Below, in pieces: positions 10,348 through 21,609 of a stretch of DNA of 64,000 nucleotides (positions are counted from its first letter, which is position 1; each line of letters begins with the position of its first letter). Where the stretch lies: contig OZ020484.1 in the NCBI GenBank assembly GCA_963971405.1, positions 34,246,770 to 34,310,769 on the forward strand, read 5' to 3'. The translations under genes were made by a program, and so were the position numbers. Source of the stretch: Psococerastis gibbosa. Taxonomy: Eukaryota; Arthropoda; Insecta; Psocodea; Psocidae. The notes under the pieces are model-generated. The model was not told where the DNA came from, searched no databases, and saw nothing but the letters and a program-made list of their open reading frames with translations.

Positions 10348-13103
10348 ATGGCTCTCTCTGCTCAAGACTTGTTAGCGATTCAGAAGGCCGAGCTAGATGA
10401 TTTGTCGTTGAGGCTCACAACGGTTAGGGACGCTGTTGTGAACTACTCCCGAGTCAAAGTGGCACTAATTAAAGCGAAACTGGACCTTGCTTACAATTTG
10501 CGGGGGGAACTGACGCAAATTCAAAGAGATATAAGTGTCATTAATGCTTCTGTACCAGACCCTGATGACCGCCTTGACATTATCAAAAGTGTAAAGGATT
10601 TTGACTCCATGATTGAGACAATAGAAGTCAAGTATTACGAGTCATTGGATCTGTCCCGTGCAAGTCGCAACGCTGCACCGAGCACACCGATACCTGCACA
10701 GCAGCAAAGCTCTGGCATTAAGTTGCCTAATATTCAAGTTCCAGTCTTTTCAGGGAATATAAAAGAATTTAGCCGATTTATAAAATTATTTGATGCCGTT
10801 TATGACAAACATCCTAATCTTACAGGCTCTGAAAAATTCTTTTATTTACAGTCTTCCCTGTCTGGTGATGCGTTGGCCTTAGTTGGTAATTATCCGCTAA
10901 GCGATACGGGTTACGTTAGTGCCGTCCGGGCGCTAAAGGACGCTTATGATTGTCCCAGAACTCTCGCATCTACTTATGCACATGAACTTTTGAATTTCGT
11001 ACCGGCCAAAAAAGCCACTACTGATACTTTAAAAAGTTTCTTAACCGTACATCAAGACTATGTCACGGCCTTGAAAGGTCTTAGTTCTGTTACGGACTTA
11101 GCCGATTTTCTGTTGCTGACCATAGCGTCAAAAAATCTTGATCCTTTAACACGTAAGCTGTTCGAACAACATGTTGCTTCGGGTAGCATTCCACAGTTTA
11201 ATGACTTAATTTCTTTTGTCACTAAGCAAGTTAATACACATCAGCTCCTTGAGTCTGAAAAAAGTACATCAGCATCTTCGGTGCCTACACCTGAAGGTCA
11301 CAAGTTTCAACATGTCAAGCCTTTCTCTCATGCAAGGGCTCTTCATGCTAAGCCTGCTAATTCCAAGCCGGCCAATTTTAAACAGCAATTCGTCGTCAAT
11401 TGTGTTTATTGCTCCTCTGATGGGCATAAAATTTCCAGATGTTCTGCATTCTTGTCTATGGACGTGCAGCAACGTACCGACTGGGTTCTCACCTCTAAAA
11501 GGTGCCCAGCTTGCATGTCTACCTCACATTGTGACGTCACTTTATGTAAAAGTAAGCGTCAATGCTTTTTTTGTGCATCAGTCACACATAATTCTTTACT
11601 CTGTCCGCAAAGGTACGGTACTCAAACAGTAGAGAATAAGAAGCCTATTCAAAACAACCTTACGCTCTTAATCTGTCAATCTGACAGTGCTAAGGTCCTA
11701 GGTACGATATCAGCTTTTGTTACTGATAAATCAGGCTACACTCACACTGTAACTTGTGCAATAGATACTGGTTCTACAGAAGATATAATTTCTTTAAGTT
11801 GTGCTAACAAATTGGGCTTATTTATTTCCCGTAGGAATAAGTTGTCAATTGCGGGTATTGGTAATATTCAACAACAATCTATTGGTAATGTCAATCTTAA
11901 CCTGCAATCTCGAGTCAGTCCAACTGCATTCCTGCAGATTTCTGCTTATGTTGTCCAGAAAATAACGGATACTTTACCTAATGTACAGGTTCAACCAGCC
12001 TTTGTTCGGTACATCAGCAACTTACCGTTAGCCGATCCGCAACCGTTCGTTGAAAAACGGATAGAGGTACTCTTGGGCGGGGAATCCACCCTTGCCATAC
12101 TGCAAGGTATGCAGGTCCTACCTTTTAAGTCAAAATTCTCTGATATCAATCCACGTGCCCTGCAAACACGTTTTGGGTTGGTAATTCTAGGGAGCATTCC
12201 CACTATACCAAAGCAAACTAATAATCCTCTGTCACTTTTAGCACACACTAACTCTCTTGAACAATCAATGGAAAGATTTTTTGGGCAGGAATGTGTTCCT
12301 GACTCTAAAAATGAGTGCCAAATACCGAATCCTGATGATGTATTCGCTGAAAACCATTTTCTACAAACACACTCTCGTGATCTAGATGGTAGGTTTATAG
12401 TTGCTTTACCTATAAAAACGCCTACAGAAACAATAGCCTGCAACCGTGCACGTGTCATGGCCAGTTTTCACTCAATGGAAAAACGTATCTTAAAGTCGTC
12501 TAAAGACTACTCTACTTATCAGTCTGCCCTACAAGATTATCTGAATAAAAATCAAATATCGTTCAGTAACCAGTCTAATAATTTTCTGTTTTCGCAAATC
12601 GTTAAATACAATAGCGCTGGAAAAGCTAAATTAGTTTTCGATGGAACTCTAAAAGCTAACAAAGATAGCTCTAACTTTAATTCAGTACTGTATAGTGGTC
12701 CAAAGTTAAAAAGAGACTTAAACTATATTATACTAGCTACCCGTGTATTTCCTGTATGTTTTTCAGCAGATATTGAGACCTTTTTCAGAAATATTAAAAT
12801 TACACATGAAGACTCTGAAAAAATACACATATTAGCTCGACTAGAACTCGCTTGCGGTTCTCCGCGAGCGTCGCCTGAAGGGAAAATAACAGAGTGCAAA
12901 TTAAATCACTTACCTTATGGTCTGAAGTGTAGTCCATTTATTGCCCTCAGATGTACTAAACAATTAGCGATCGAAAATAATCTTTCACATCCAAATGCTT
13001 CACAAGCTATATTACAGTATGCCTACTGTGATGACTTCTTTATTGGTTCAAAGTCTATTCAGTCAGCTATTTCGCTACGACACGAACTGTCAGAGCTACT
13101 TTC
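10348..13103 (+). pseudogene. BEL/Pao gag-protease-reverse transcriptase, 5' part interrupted by Gypsy
   Basis: The frame opens at the ATG at 10348 and is uninterrupted for 918 codons up to the Gypsy target site. Gag occupies about the first 450 residues, with Cys/His knuckles from residue 352 (CVYC) and 386 (CPAC). The protease active site CAIDTGS is around residue 473. The reverse transcriptase follows, with the LPYGLKCSPF segment and the catalytic YCDD box at 893-896. Many retroelements have YVDD or YMDD there; Cys at the second position is a variant. The original frame resumes at 18034 beyond the 5-bp duplication. Translation here would end a few codons into the Gypsy LTR, at 13116. Confidence 0.9.
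13099..13103. repeat. Target-site duplication of the Gypsy element, left copy
   Basis: CTTTC here and at 18029-18033, directly abutting the two LTR ends. Confidence 0.9.
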
Positions 13104-13259
13104 TGTTGAGAGTTAGTTGGCGCCAAGCCGTCAGGCTAATGCCACGTAGGAAAACGTGGGAGTAGTTTAGATCAAGATGGACGACTATAATGAATGTCTT
13201 GGTGTTTTGTAATACATAATTAAATATCTTAATTAATATGACTATTTAACTTTATAACA
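13104..13259 (+). repeat. Gypsy 5' LTR
   Basis: 156 bp, TGTTGAG...ATAACA; no difference from the 3' LTR was found on reading. The length is short for the superfamily. Confidence 0.95.
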
Positions 13260-13337
13260 TGGTGCTGAGTGTGAAAAATAAATAAAATAAAAGTTATTTT
13301 ATAGTTTCACCAAATAAATAATGTGACAAGTGACAAA

Positions 13338-16300
13338 ATGACAAGTGAACAAGCAAAGTCAAAGGGCGGTCAGAGTTCCGGTATGCCGTCGTCAGGGCTG
13401 AGAAATGTTAATATCCAGGCCACTAACTTGCATGGGGAATGGAAAATGTGGCGAACGAAGTTCGAAATATATTTATCTGCTGCCTCATTGGAAGGAGAGT
13501 CAGACTACAGAAAAATTTGCCTGATGCTGCACAGTGCGGGTGAGCCTATCTTAGACATTTTCAATTCATTCAATGTTGATATGAAAAAAATTTCATTTGA
13601 GGACTTTATGAACTTGTTTGATAGCTACTTCTGTCCTAAAAAGAATGTATGTATGGAGCGATACAGATTTTTTAAGCGTAAGCAACAGGAAAACGAAACA
13701 TTAGAAGAGTTTGTGACGGATTTAAAAAATTTGTCATTATCTTGTGAGTTAGATAAGCTTAGAGAAGAATTGGTGAGAGACATATTTATCTGCAATATGA
13801 ATAGCGTCAGTATTAAAGAGAGGTTATTGTCGGAAAATGTAATTACACTCAATAAGGCGGTGGAAATTGCAAAAAGTATGGAATTATCCAAGAAGGAGTT
13901 AGAAACATTGACCGATGAAAATAATTGCGTAGGAGCAGTTAGGAAATGGAATCAAAAAAACATCTCGGCCGATGAAAAGCGCAAAACAGCGCAACCATGT
14001 CAACAATGCGGAGCCCAGTTTCACAGATTCAAGTGTCCCGCTTTGGGAAAAACTTGCTCCAAATGTTTCAGGATGGGTCATTTTGCTAAATGCTGTTATT
14101 CAAAACAACCTGTAAAGCAGTTATCTGAAAAAGAAAGAGACGACAGTGTAGGATTGTGTGACGTAGGCAAAATTGACGTCGGAATAAAATGCATGTCATT
14201 CGATGTTAAAAGGCCCCAAATTTGGTCAACTTATGTACTTATTAAAGGAAAAAATGTAAAATTTCAAATTGACACGGGCGCGATGACCAATGTAATGCCT
14301 TTAAAAACGTATACGAACGTATTGGGGTTGAGCTTAAGAGATCTTGACAAATCGCAAGTATCCCTAACCACTGTTAGTGGCGAGCGACTGAAAGTCGAAG
14401 GGTCGTGCACATTGTGGTGCATTTTCACGAATAAATTAAAATCAAGCGTAAATTTTGAAGTGGTCGACATCGCATCCGTGCCAATTTTGGGATTGCAAAC
14501 TTGCGAAAAAATGGGGTTAGTCCAGAAATGTTGCAAGGTGGACAGTATAGTTGACACATCTCAATTTAAAGATGTTTTTGAGGGTTTGGGATGCTTGCCT
14601 GATCGGGCTACATTAGTCATTGACGAGACGGTTACCCCTAAAATAAATGCTGCCCGAAAAGTACCATTTGCGCTGCACGATAGGCTTAAAGTAGAATTAG
14701 ACAAAATGGTCGCTTTAAACGTTATAGAAAAAATTGACGAGCCAACAGATTGGGTCAATTCTATAGTAATCGTAGAGAAACCAGACAAGGGTTTGCGTAT
14801 ATGCCTTGACCCACGTAACTTAAATAAGGCAATCAAAAGACCACACTGCCAAATTCCCACAATTGAAGACATAAAGTCAAAACTGGCAGGTGCAGAAAAA
14901 TTTTCATTACTAGATGCTAATAGTGGTTATTGGCAAATTCAATTGGACGCTCCCAGCGCCAAGCTGTGTACTTTTCAGACACCATTTGGACGTTACTTTT
15001 TTAAAAGATTACCATTTGGTATTAATTGTGCAGGAGAAATATTTTCCAATTTAATGTCGAAATATTTTGGCGACATTCCAAACTTATTGCGGTACATTGA
15101 TGACTTTTGTATTTATGGTGACGAGGCATCTCATGACAAAACATTAAAACTAGTACTAGAGCGAGCACGCGAGGTAGGGCTCAAATTTAAACCAGAGAAA
15201 TGCCAGTTCAATTTACGAGAAGTAAAGTTTGTGGGGCACGTTTTCAATGCTTCGGGTGTAAAAACAGACCCAGCCAAAGTAAAGGCCATTCAAGAGATGC
15301 CAAAACCTAAATGCGTAGAAGATCTCCAAAGATTTCTAGGTATGGTGAATTATTTGGGATCTTTTATAAAAAATTTGTCTGCTGAAACATCGAATTTAAG
15401 AAATTTACTGAAAAAAGATAGCGTGTGGCTGTGGGACGCTTCCCACGACCAAGAATTTGATAAACTGAAAGCGTTGATAACTTCAGCTCCAATGCTAACA
15501 TATTTTCAGCCAAATAAAAGATTGAAGTTGTCCGTAGATGCCTCAAAAGGAGCTATAGGGGCCGTATTATTACATGATAGGAGTCCTATAGCGTTTGCAT
15601 CAACCACCTTAAACGAGGCACAATGTCAGTATCCGCAAATTGAAAAAGAATTAGTTGCCATAAGTTACGGATGCAAAAAATTTCACCAATATGTCTATGG
15701 CATGAAATTTGAGGTAGAGACGGACCATAAACCGTTGTTGCCACTATTTAAAAAACCGTTTAACAAAATCCCACCTAGGTTACAGAGGTGGATGTTAACT
15801 TTGGAAAAATATAATTTTGAAGTCTCATATACGCCCAGTAAGCAAATGTATGTGTCAGACACGCTATCTAGAGCTCCTTGTGAAAATGATTACGAGTTTC
15901 AAGAATATGATCGCAATCTTAATGTTAGAATTAACACCATAGCGTCAGGTTTAAAAATTTCAGACAAAAGAAAGGAAGAATTTATTGTAGAAACCAGTAC
16001 TGACAAGTGCCTCAAGTTATTAAAAAAATATTATTGGCAGGGATGGCCAAATTGTAAAGATAAGGTTGATGATTTAGTTAAGCCATTTTTCAATGTAAAA
16101 GACGAGATCTATGAAAACAACGGGCTCATGTTCAAATCGTCCAGCCTTATACCGCCTAAGTCATTGAGAAAATCAGTCATTGACAAAATACACGAAAGCC
16201 ATAAGGGGATTCGAGGTACCATTGACTATGTTAAAAATAACTTATTTTGGCCCAATATGTATACTGAAATAAAAAATAAATTGGAATCCTGCGAAATATG

Positions 16301-17672
16301 CTCTGGGTTGGACCATGCGAATTTTAAAGTCAAACTATTGAATTCAAAACTAGTAGCCTCAAAGAAGAGACTGACAGAACTACTTACAGAAACCGATAAG
16401 GATAATCAACTGTCAGTGCTAAAGCATTTTTGCATAAAAGGTTGGCCAAAACGCAAGGAAGACTGTCCTAACACAGTCAGACATTTCTTTGACACAAAAA
16501 GAAATATTAAAACTGTTGAAGGGTTAGTATACCACAATAACCGCTTGATGGTTCCTCAAAGCCTAAGAGCAGAGATCATGGACAAAATACATGAAGGCCA
16601 CTTTGGCGTAACCCGAAGCGCTGACCATGTCCGTAAAGTTCTGTATTGGCCAGGAATCCTGGCTGATTTACAGCGAAAAATCGCAAATTGCACGGAATGT
16701 ATCGAGAATAAGCAAAATCTCCGAAAATCTCCTATACATTTCCACGAAATGGGTAATTTACCTTGGGATAAAGTAGGCGTGGACCTATGTTATATTAATG
16801 GGAGGACGGTTCTAGTAGTGATGGACTACTTTTCGAAATTTATTGATATCGCCATTTTGAATAAGAGTAATGCTGAGGTGGTAATAACAAATTTAAAATC
16901 AATTTGTTCTCGATATGGCATCCCCCGGGTCATCATTTCAGATGGAGGCCCACCTTTTAATTCTTCAGCTTTTCGGGAATTTACCAGCAAATGGGAAATT
17001 GAGCATATTATGTCCAGTCCATACATGCCACGATCTAATGGTCAGGCAGAAAAGGCAGTCGATATAGTGAAAAGAATTTTCGCAAAGTGTGACGACCCAT
17101 TTCTAGGTCTTCTACAATACCGAACAACTCAAAAGGGCGAATTTAGCGCGCCGTCAGAGTTATTAATGTCGAGAAGGCTACGTACAACAATTCCCATCCG
17201 ACATGAAATTTTGCAACCGAGACTGGTAGATATGAAGCAACATGAAAAGCTAGTTCAGGGATATCATGAATCAATTAGAAGAAATTACAACAGGGGGTCG
17301 GTTCAGCATAGCGAACTAAATGTCAATGATAAAGTTTTTTTTAAGAAGGACCCGGACGGGAAATTTATTCCAGGGACCATTGTGGATAAACGAGCAGAAC
17401 CTCGAGCATATGACATAAAAACGCGTGATGGCGTCACGTATCGTAGAAACAGGGAATTTATAATACGTGCAAAATGGGATGAGCTGGCTAAAGGAGAATC
17501 CGATAACGACACTCAAATACAGTCAGAAAATGAGTTCCCTGATTATAACAATGAATTTGTATCACAAGAGTTCACTCATTCAGCTCCAACCCAGGGTGTT
17601 CAAAACACGCCAGAGTTACCGCGCACGAAGTCGGGACGCACTATAAAGCCACCTCGGCGATTTGATGATTAA
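13338..17672 (+). CDS. Gypsy gag-pol polyprotein
   Basis: The ATG at 13338 is the first that opens the long frame (an ATG at 13321 is followed at once by TGA); predicted 1,444 aa. Domains in order: gag with a Cys/His zinc knuckle from residue 221; aspartic protease with IDTGA at 311-315; reverse transcriptase with YIDD at 586-589; RNase H around 730-860; two successive zinc-binding H2C2 modules (His952...Cys985 and His1085...Cys1118, each preceded by its own GWP-containing segment from about 888 and 1019); and an integrase core with D1149, D1202 and E1238 in DD35E spacing, followed by a C-terminal tail. The arrangement is that of Ty3/Gypsy elements. The doubled H2C2 module is unusual. All catalytic residues inspected are present and no stop or frameshift was found. 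Confidence 0.93.
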   Translation: MTSEQAKSKGGQSSGMPSSGLRNVNIQATNLHGEWKMWRTKFEIYLSAASLEGESDYRKICLMLHSAGEPILDIFNSFNVDMKKISFEDFMNLFDSYFCPKKNVCMERYRFFKRKQQENETLEEFVTDLKNLSLSCELDKLREELVRDIFICNMNSVSIKERLLSENVITLNKAVEIAKSMELSKKELETLTDENNCVGAVRKWNQKNISADEKRKTAQPCQQCGAQFHRFKCPALGKTCSKCFRMGHFAKCCYSKQPVKQLSEKERDDSVGLCDVGKIDVGIKCMSFDVKRPQIWSTYVLIKGKNVKFQIDTGAMTNVMPLKTYTNVLGLSLRDLDKSQVSLTTVSGERLKVEGSCTLWCIFTNKLKSSVNFEVVDIASVPILGLQTCEKMGLVQKCCKVDSIVDTSQFKDVFEGLGCLPDRATLVIDETVTPKINAARKVPFALHDRLKVELDKMVALNVIEKIDEPTDWVNSIVIVEKPDKGLRICLDPRNLNKAIKRPHCQIPTIEDIKSKLAGAEKFSLLDANSGYWQIQLDAPSAKLCTFQTPFGRYFFKRLPFGINCAGEIFSNLMSKYFGDIPNLLRYIDDFCIYGDEASHDKTLKLVLERAREVGLKFKPEKCQFNLREVKFVGHVFNASGVKTDPAKVKAIQEMPKPKCVEDLQRFLGMVNYLGSFIKNLSAETSNLRNLLKKDSVWLWDASHDQEFDKLKALITSAPMLTYFQPNKRLKLSVDASKGAIGAVLLHDRSPIAFASTTLNEAQCQYPQIEKELVAISYGCKKFHQYVYGMKFEVETDHKPLLPLFKKPFNKIPPRLQRWMLTLEKYNFEVSYTPSKQMYVSDTLSRAPCENDYEFQEYDRNLNVRINTIASGLKISDKRKEEFIVETSTDKCLKLLKKYYWQGWPNCKDKVDDLVKPFFNVKDEIYENNGLMFKSSSLIPPKSLRKSVIDKIHESHKGIRGTIDYVKNNLFWPNMYTEIKNKLESCEICSGLDHANFKVKLLNSKLVASKKRLTELLTETDKDNQLSVLKHFCIKGWPKRKEDCPNTVRHFFDTKRNIKTVEGLVYHNNRLMVPQSLRAEIMDKIHEGHFGVTRSADHVRKVLYWPGILADLQRKIANCTECIENKQNLRKSPIHFHEMGNLPWDKVGVDLCYINGRTVLVVMDYFSKFIDIAILNKSNAEVVITNLKSICSRYGIPRVIISDGGPPFNSSAFREFTSKWEIEHIMSSPYMPRSNGQAEKAVDIVKRIFAKCDDPFLGLLQYRTTQKGEFSAPSELLMSRRLRTTIPIRHEILQPRLVDMKQHEKLVQGYHESIRRNYNRGSVQHSELNVNDKVFFKKDPDGKFIPGTIVDKRAEPRAYDIKTRDGVTYRRNREFIIRAKWDELAKGESDNDTQIQSENEFPDYNNEFVSQEFTHSAPTQGVQNTPELPRTKSGRTIKPPRRFDD

Positions 17673-17872
17673 AATAAGATACATATAAGAGATAAATTAC
17701 CCCTTGTTTTTACATATCTCGTTTAATTTTGATAGAGTAGGAGTTTGTTTTTCATTTGATTTGGGTAACCTTTATAAGGACGATGTTTTTCTTACATTTA
17801 CAGTAGTATCTAAGTTTGGAAAGGAAGGGAAGACCGTTTTACTTACTTATTTTGTACTCTTAAAAGGGAAGA

Positions 17873-18028
17873 TGTTGAGAGTTAGTTGGCGCCAAGCCGT
17901 CAGGCTAATGCCACGTAGGAAAACGTGGGAGTAGTTTAGATCAAGATGGACGACTATAATGAATGTCTTGGTGTTTTGTAATACATAATTAAATATCTTA
18001 ATTAATATGACTATTTAACTTTATAACA
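17873..18028 (+). repeat. Gypsy 3' LTR
   Basis: Same 156 bp as 13104-13259, followed by the second CTTTC (18029-18033). Confidence 0.95.
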
Positions 18029-18033
18029 CTTTC

Positions 18034-20568
18034 TTTAGGGGCCTTCCCTCTTGGTAAGTTTGTAAGCAATTGCCCAGAGGTGTTAGAAGGTCTGCCCTCT
18101 GAAAGACTGGGCAACCCAGTGCACTCCTTAGATTCTGACTCTGGTTATCTTAATACTAGTCAAGAAACAGCTGTATTAGGACTACAATGGCAAACAGTCT
18201 CAGATAATTTCTGTTTCAAAATTTATAATTTTTCTGGTGACGTCACTAGACGCACTTGCCTAAGCTATATAGCCAAGACATTTGACAGCTCGGGTTTACT
18301 TCAGCCAGTGGTCTTCTGGTTAAAAACATTTGTACAAAACTTATGGCACCATCACTCTGACTTAGGTTGGGACTGTACTCTACCTGAGCACCTTAAGTCA
18401 AAATGGCTGAACTTCACGTCTAAAATGCACCTACTGTCTAATATTCGAATTCCTTGATACATAACGTTTACCAATGCCACTCATTGGCTAGTATTATTCG
18501 CAGATGCCTCCATTCTGGGGTATTCTACCTGTGCTTATTTAGTTTCTCGTGATGAGATTACACAAAACTATCAAAGCAATATACTCTATGCCAAAAGTAA
18601 ACTAAGTCCAAAACGTATAAATCGAACTATACCTCAACTAGAATTAGCATCCATTGAACTTGCTTGTAGAGTTCTGAAATGGTTTGTTAGAGGTCAACTA
18701 CCGTACAATATACAGTCATATTTTATTATGTCCGATTCTACCATAGCATTAGCCTACCTGAAAATTCCCCCTCATAAACTGAAAACTTATGCAGGTAATC
18801 GCGTGTCCAATATTCTGGAGTTATGCCGGGATATTACTGTTTCATTTCTTCATTGCTCTTCATCAGAAAATAGTGCTGATGCGATAACACGTGGTCTAGA
18901 CCCGGAAAGCCTAATAAACAATCAACTCTGGTTCAATGGGCCAACAATTTTGCGTTCTAGTCTATTTCCGGAGAATTTAAAAATAAACGCCAATGTTTCT
19001 GATAATAGTGATTTATCAGAAATAAAGCGTGACATTCACGTACTAACGGCAACATGTAATACAGTACAACCGCTCTTCTGCTCAGTGATAGAACGATTTT
19101 CTTCCTTTTCAAAATTATGCCGCACTGTTGCGTATGTTTTACGTTTCATTGCTATCTGTCGCAAGCAGACTTCCCTCTATTCACCCAACGTAGGTGAAAT
19201 TACGGCAGCAACTATTGTATTAGTAAAAGCACAGCAACAATATAGCTTTCGTGAAGACATATGCAAGTTGAAGAGAGGTCAAATTTCTAAACAGTTATTG
19301 ACACTTACGCCTTTCTTAGACGCCGACGGTGTTATGAGGGTGGGGGGTCGCTTGCCTCTAACTTCTGATATTGCATTCAATGTTGCACATCCCATTATTC
19401 TACCTAAAAAATGTCATCTGTCTACGTTGATCTGCAGATACTACCATAACTTGTCTATACATTCAGGGCCTTCATTAAGCCTAGGCCTCAGCAGGCAGAA
19501 ATTCTGGATTATTTCGGGACGTTCTTTAATGCGTTCTATAATTCATTCTTGCCTAACCTGTGCGAAATACAATCCTGTGTTTCCGTCTCCTATTCAAGGC
19601 ACACTCCCCAGTTCTAGGGTCACCCCTTGCCATCCTTTTAGGGATGAAGTTGGAGTCGATGCGTTCGGTTGGTATCCTATGAAAGTGTCCATCCGGCGAA
19701 ATTCTGCTACCACTAAAATATGGGCTTTGATCTTTGTGTGTATGGCCACTCGTTGCTGTCACATAGTCGTTGCTGTCACATAGAGCCAATCACCAGCATG
19801 TCTACAAAAGATTATTTAGCCGCTCTGGATCGTTTTGTGGCACGTAGAGGGTTGCCTCGGAAGATTGTTTCTGATAACGGGGGTAACTTTGTCAAAGGTG
19901 GCAAACTGTTGCAGGAATACGCCTGTTTTCTTGAAGAGAACAAAAATGAAATACTTTCTGAATTGTGCACGAGAGGTATACAGGTATCCCACATCGTACC
20001 ATATGGAGCTTGGCTCGGGGGTTGGGAACCGATGTGCAAAATGGCGAAAGCTACCCTTAAAAAGTTGTTGACTAGCAATATGCTATATGAACAATACCTC
20101 ACTCTGTTCATTAGGGTGGAAAGCCTTCTGAATTCTAAGCCTTACTTAGGGCCTTATAGTACTTCTGATCCGAATCCCGAAAGCTTGATCAGTCCATCCA
20201 GCTTCATATGCGGTGGACCAATGGCGTCAGCTCCGTTCATCGTAACTGAAGAGTTACGTACACCTACCGAGAGATGGGATCGGTTACGATCTATCTACTT
20301 GCGTTTCTGGCGTGTGTGGCACCAGCAAGTGTTACATTCCTTAGCACAGAGGAATAAGTGGCCACAAGCCACTAAAAACAATTTAAAAATCGGTCAGTTG
20401 GTTTGGATTCGAGATGCTGCTACGGTGCCTGGCACCTGGCCACGGGGTGTGGTCGTAAAAACGCTGCCTGACTTGATAGGAAATGTTAGGCTTGTAGAGG
20501 TGCGCTCCATTAATGGCACGGTGGTCAAGAGGGCTTCGCGAAATCTGGCGATAGTTCCCTCTGTCTAG
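18034..20568 (+). pseudogene. BEL/Pao pol, 3' part (RNase H and integrase), with nonsense and frameshift
   Basis: This continues the frame of 10348-13103 after the Gypsy element: end of reverse transcriptase, RNase H (FADAS near 18500), then an integrase zinc-binding region (HSGPS...CLTCAKY, about 19460-19570). The catalytic core has SDNGGNF near 19870, and the BEL-type C-terminal domain (GQLVWIRD...) ends at 20568. A TGA at 18455-18457 sits where the frame otherwise continues, compatible with a single C-to-T change of an Arg codon. At 19750-19783 the 17-base unit tcgttgctgtcacatag occurs twice in tandem, which introduces a stop and moves the rest to another frame. Both lesions make this copy non-functional. 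Confidence 0.88.
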
Positions 20569-21063
20569 TATATAATTGTATGGACTTGAATTTAAGATCA
20601 TATTATTTTTTTTAATTTTCATATATTGTTGAGAAGAATTTATTATTGCATATATATATTGTGTCATACTGTATGATCGGAGTAGTTCATAACAGTTTCT
20701 CTGTCTGGTGTGTACATCCCTTTTCGCTGGGGGAGCATAGACAAGTCTATACATGCGGTAGGCGAGCAGACACCAGATACACAAGTTTAGTTGCAAACTG
20801 TCTATCAGAGCACTCGGCAGTGATTTCGGTTTTCTTACCTATAACTTTATTTCATCATCGTATTTAATATCATAATCCGTACCCGTACCTAGTGACTAAC
20901 GTGATCACAGACACAAGATAAGAAGCACACAAGGAGCGGCAGAGCACAGAGAGGCCTCTCATCGTCAATAGCCGACCACAAGGGTGAGTGTTGCAATAGT
21001 GTTACAGGCGTCGCCAGGTACGGTCACCTTATTCCTATAGTAATCATTACTACCAACAATATA
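20569..21063. other. BEL/Pao 3' flank, possible 3' LTR
   Basis: Non-coding. TGTTGAGAAG at 20627 is a plausible LTR start, and a short inverted segment gtctggtgtgtac/gtctatacatgcgg...gacaccaga lies near 20700-20775. Without a matching 5' LTR the boundary is a guess. Confidence 0.3.
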
Positions 21064-21457
21064 TTAAGAGGACATGCTACGTAGAAAATGAGCACCCCAA
21101 CATTTGTTGTTTCTATTGACTTATTATTTTTTTATTTAATTAGCAAAGCAAGTTATTAAAGATTTGGCTCATGGAAGTTGTAGAAGACTGCTTCATGCAT
21201 CATGTAATAGGAAATATTAAAATTTTGGTGCCTTAATTCTTTCATAAATACCAGAACGGACTAAAATTACGCGTATTCAGGGATTTTTGGAAGAACTGCA
21301 AAACCGAAAAGTAAAAATACCCGATTATATGATGCACGAAGTAGTCTTCTACAACTTAGATGAGCCAAATTTTTAATAACTTGCTGAGTTGTTTAAATAA
21401 AAAATGAAAAGTATTTAATTTTGGGGTGCCAATTTCCTACGTGACATATCCTCTTAA
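21064..21457. mobile_element. Palindromic MITE with TTAA ends (family M-TTAA), copy 1
   Basis: Inverted arms of roughly 130 bases (tgccaatttcctacg and ttggctcat...tgtagaagactgcttcatgcatcat versus its complement) end in TTAAGAG / CTCTTAA. A second copy is at 59167-59943. TTAA at both ends fits either a piggyBac-type target duplication or a TIR that happens to end so. No coding capacity. Confidence 0.75.
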
Positions 21458-21609
21458 TATCAGATAAATTAGTATTATAAAAGGTTCTTTCCGATATGTT
21501 TCTTGTGTGTAGCCTATGTAGGTGCGTGTATGTCTCTCTTTAGACTTGTATCTGTACTTGGTTAAGTCATGCTTTCGCCTGTTTCGCCTCAATGGTAAGC
21601 TTGTCTCCG

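Larger units (their letters stand above)
13104..18028 (+). mobile_element. Intact Ty3/Gypsy LTR retrotransposon inserted in BEL/Pao
   Basis: The element is 4,925 bp with 156-bp LTRs that look identical (13104-13259 and 17873-18028), start TG, end CA, and are flanked by CTTTC. A TGG-starting primer-binding-type site follows the 5' LTR at about 13260, and a purine run (aaaagggaaga) precedes the 3' LTR. One long gag-pol frame is open and no envelope-like frame is seen. Identical LTRs and an uninterrupted frame point to a recent insertion. Confidence 0.95.
10348..20568 (+). mobile_element. BEL/Pao LTR retrotransposon, split by a Gypsy insertion
   Basis: Coding order is gag (zinc knuckles), aspartic protease, reverse transcriptase, RNase H, zinc-binding and catalytic integrase, and the BEL-type C-terminal domain, all in one plus-strand polyprotein. 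The Gypsy element at 13104-18028 interrupts the reverse-transcriptase part. Two further lesions are seen: an in-frame TGA at 18455-18457 and a 17-bp tandem duplication at 19750-19783 that shifts the frame. A possible 3' LTR could begin near 20627 (TGTTGAGAAG), but no 5' partner was found. The copy is inactive. Confidence 0.9.

Noticed and set aside
13338-17672. Endogenous retrovirus with envelope
   Set aside because: Only gag-pol domains are present and no membrane-protein frame lies between pol and the 3' LTR, so it is a retrotransposon.
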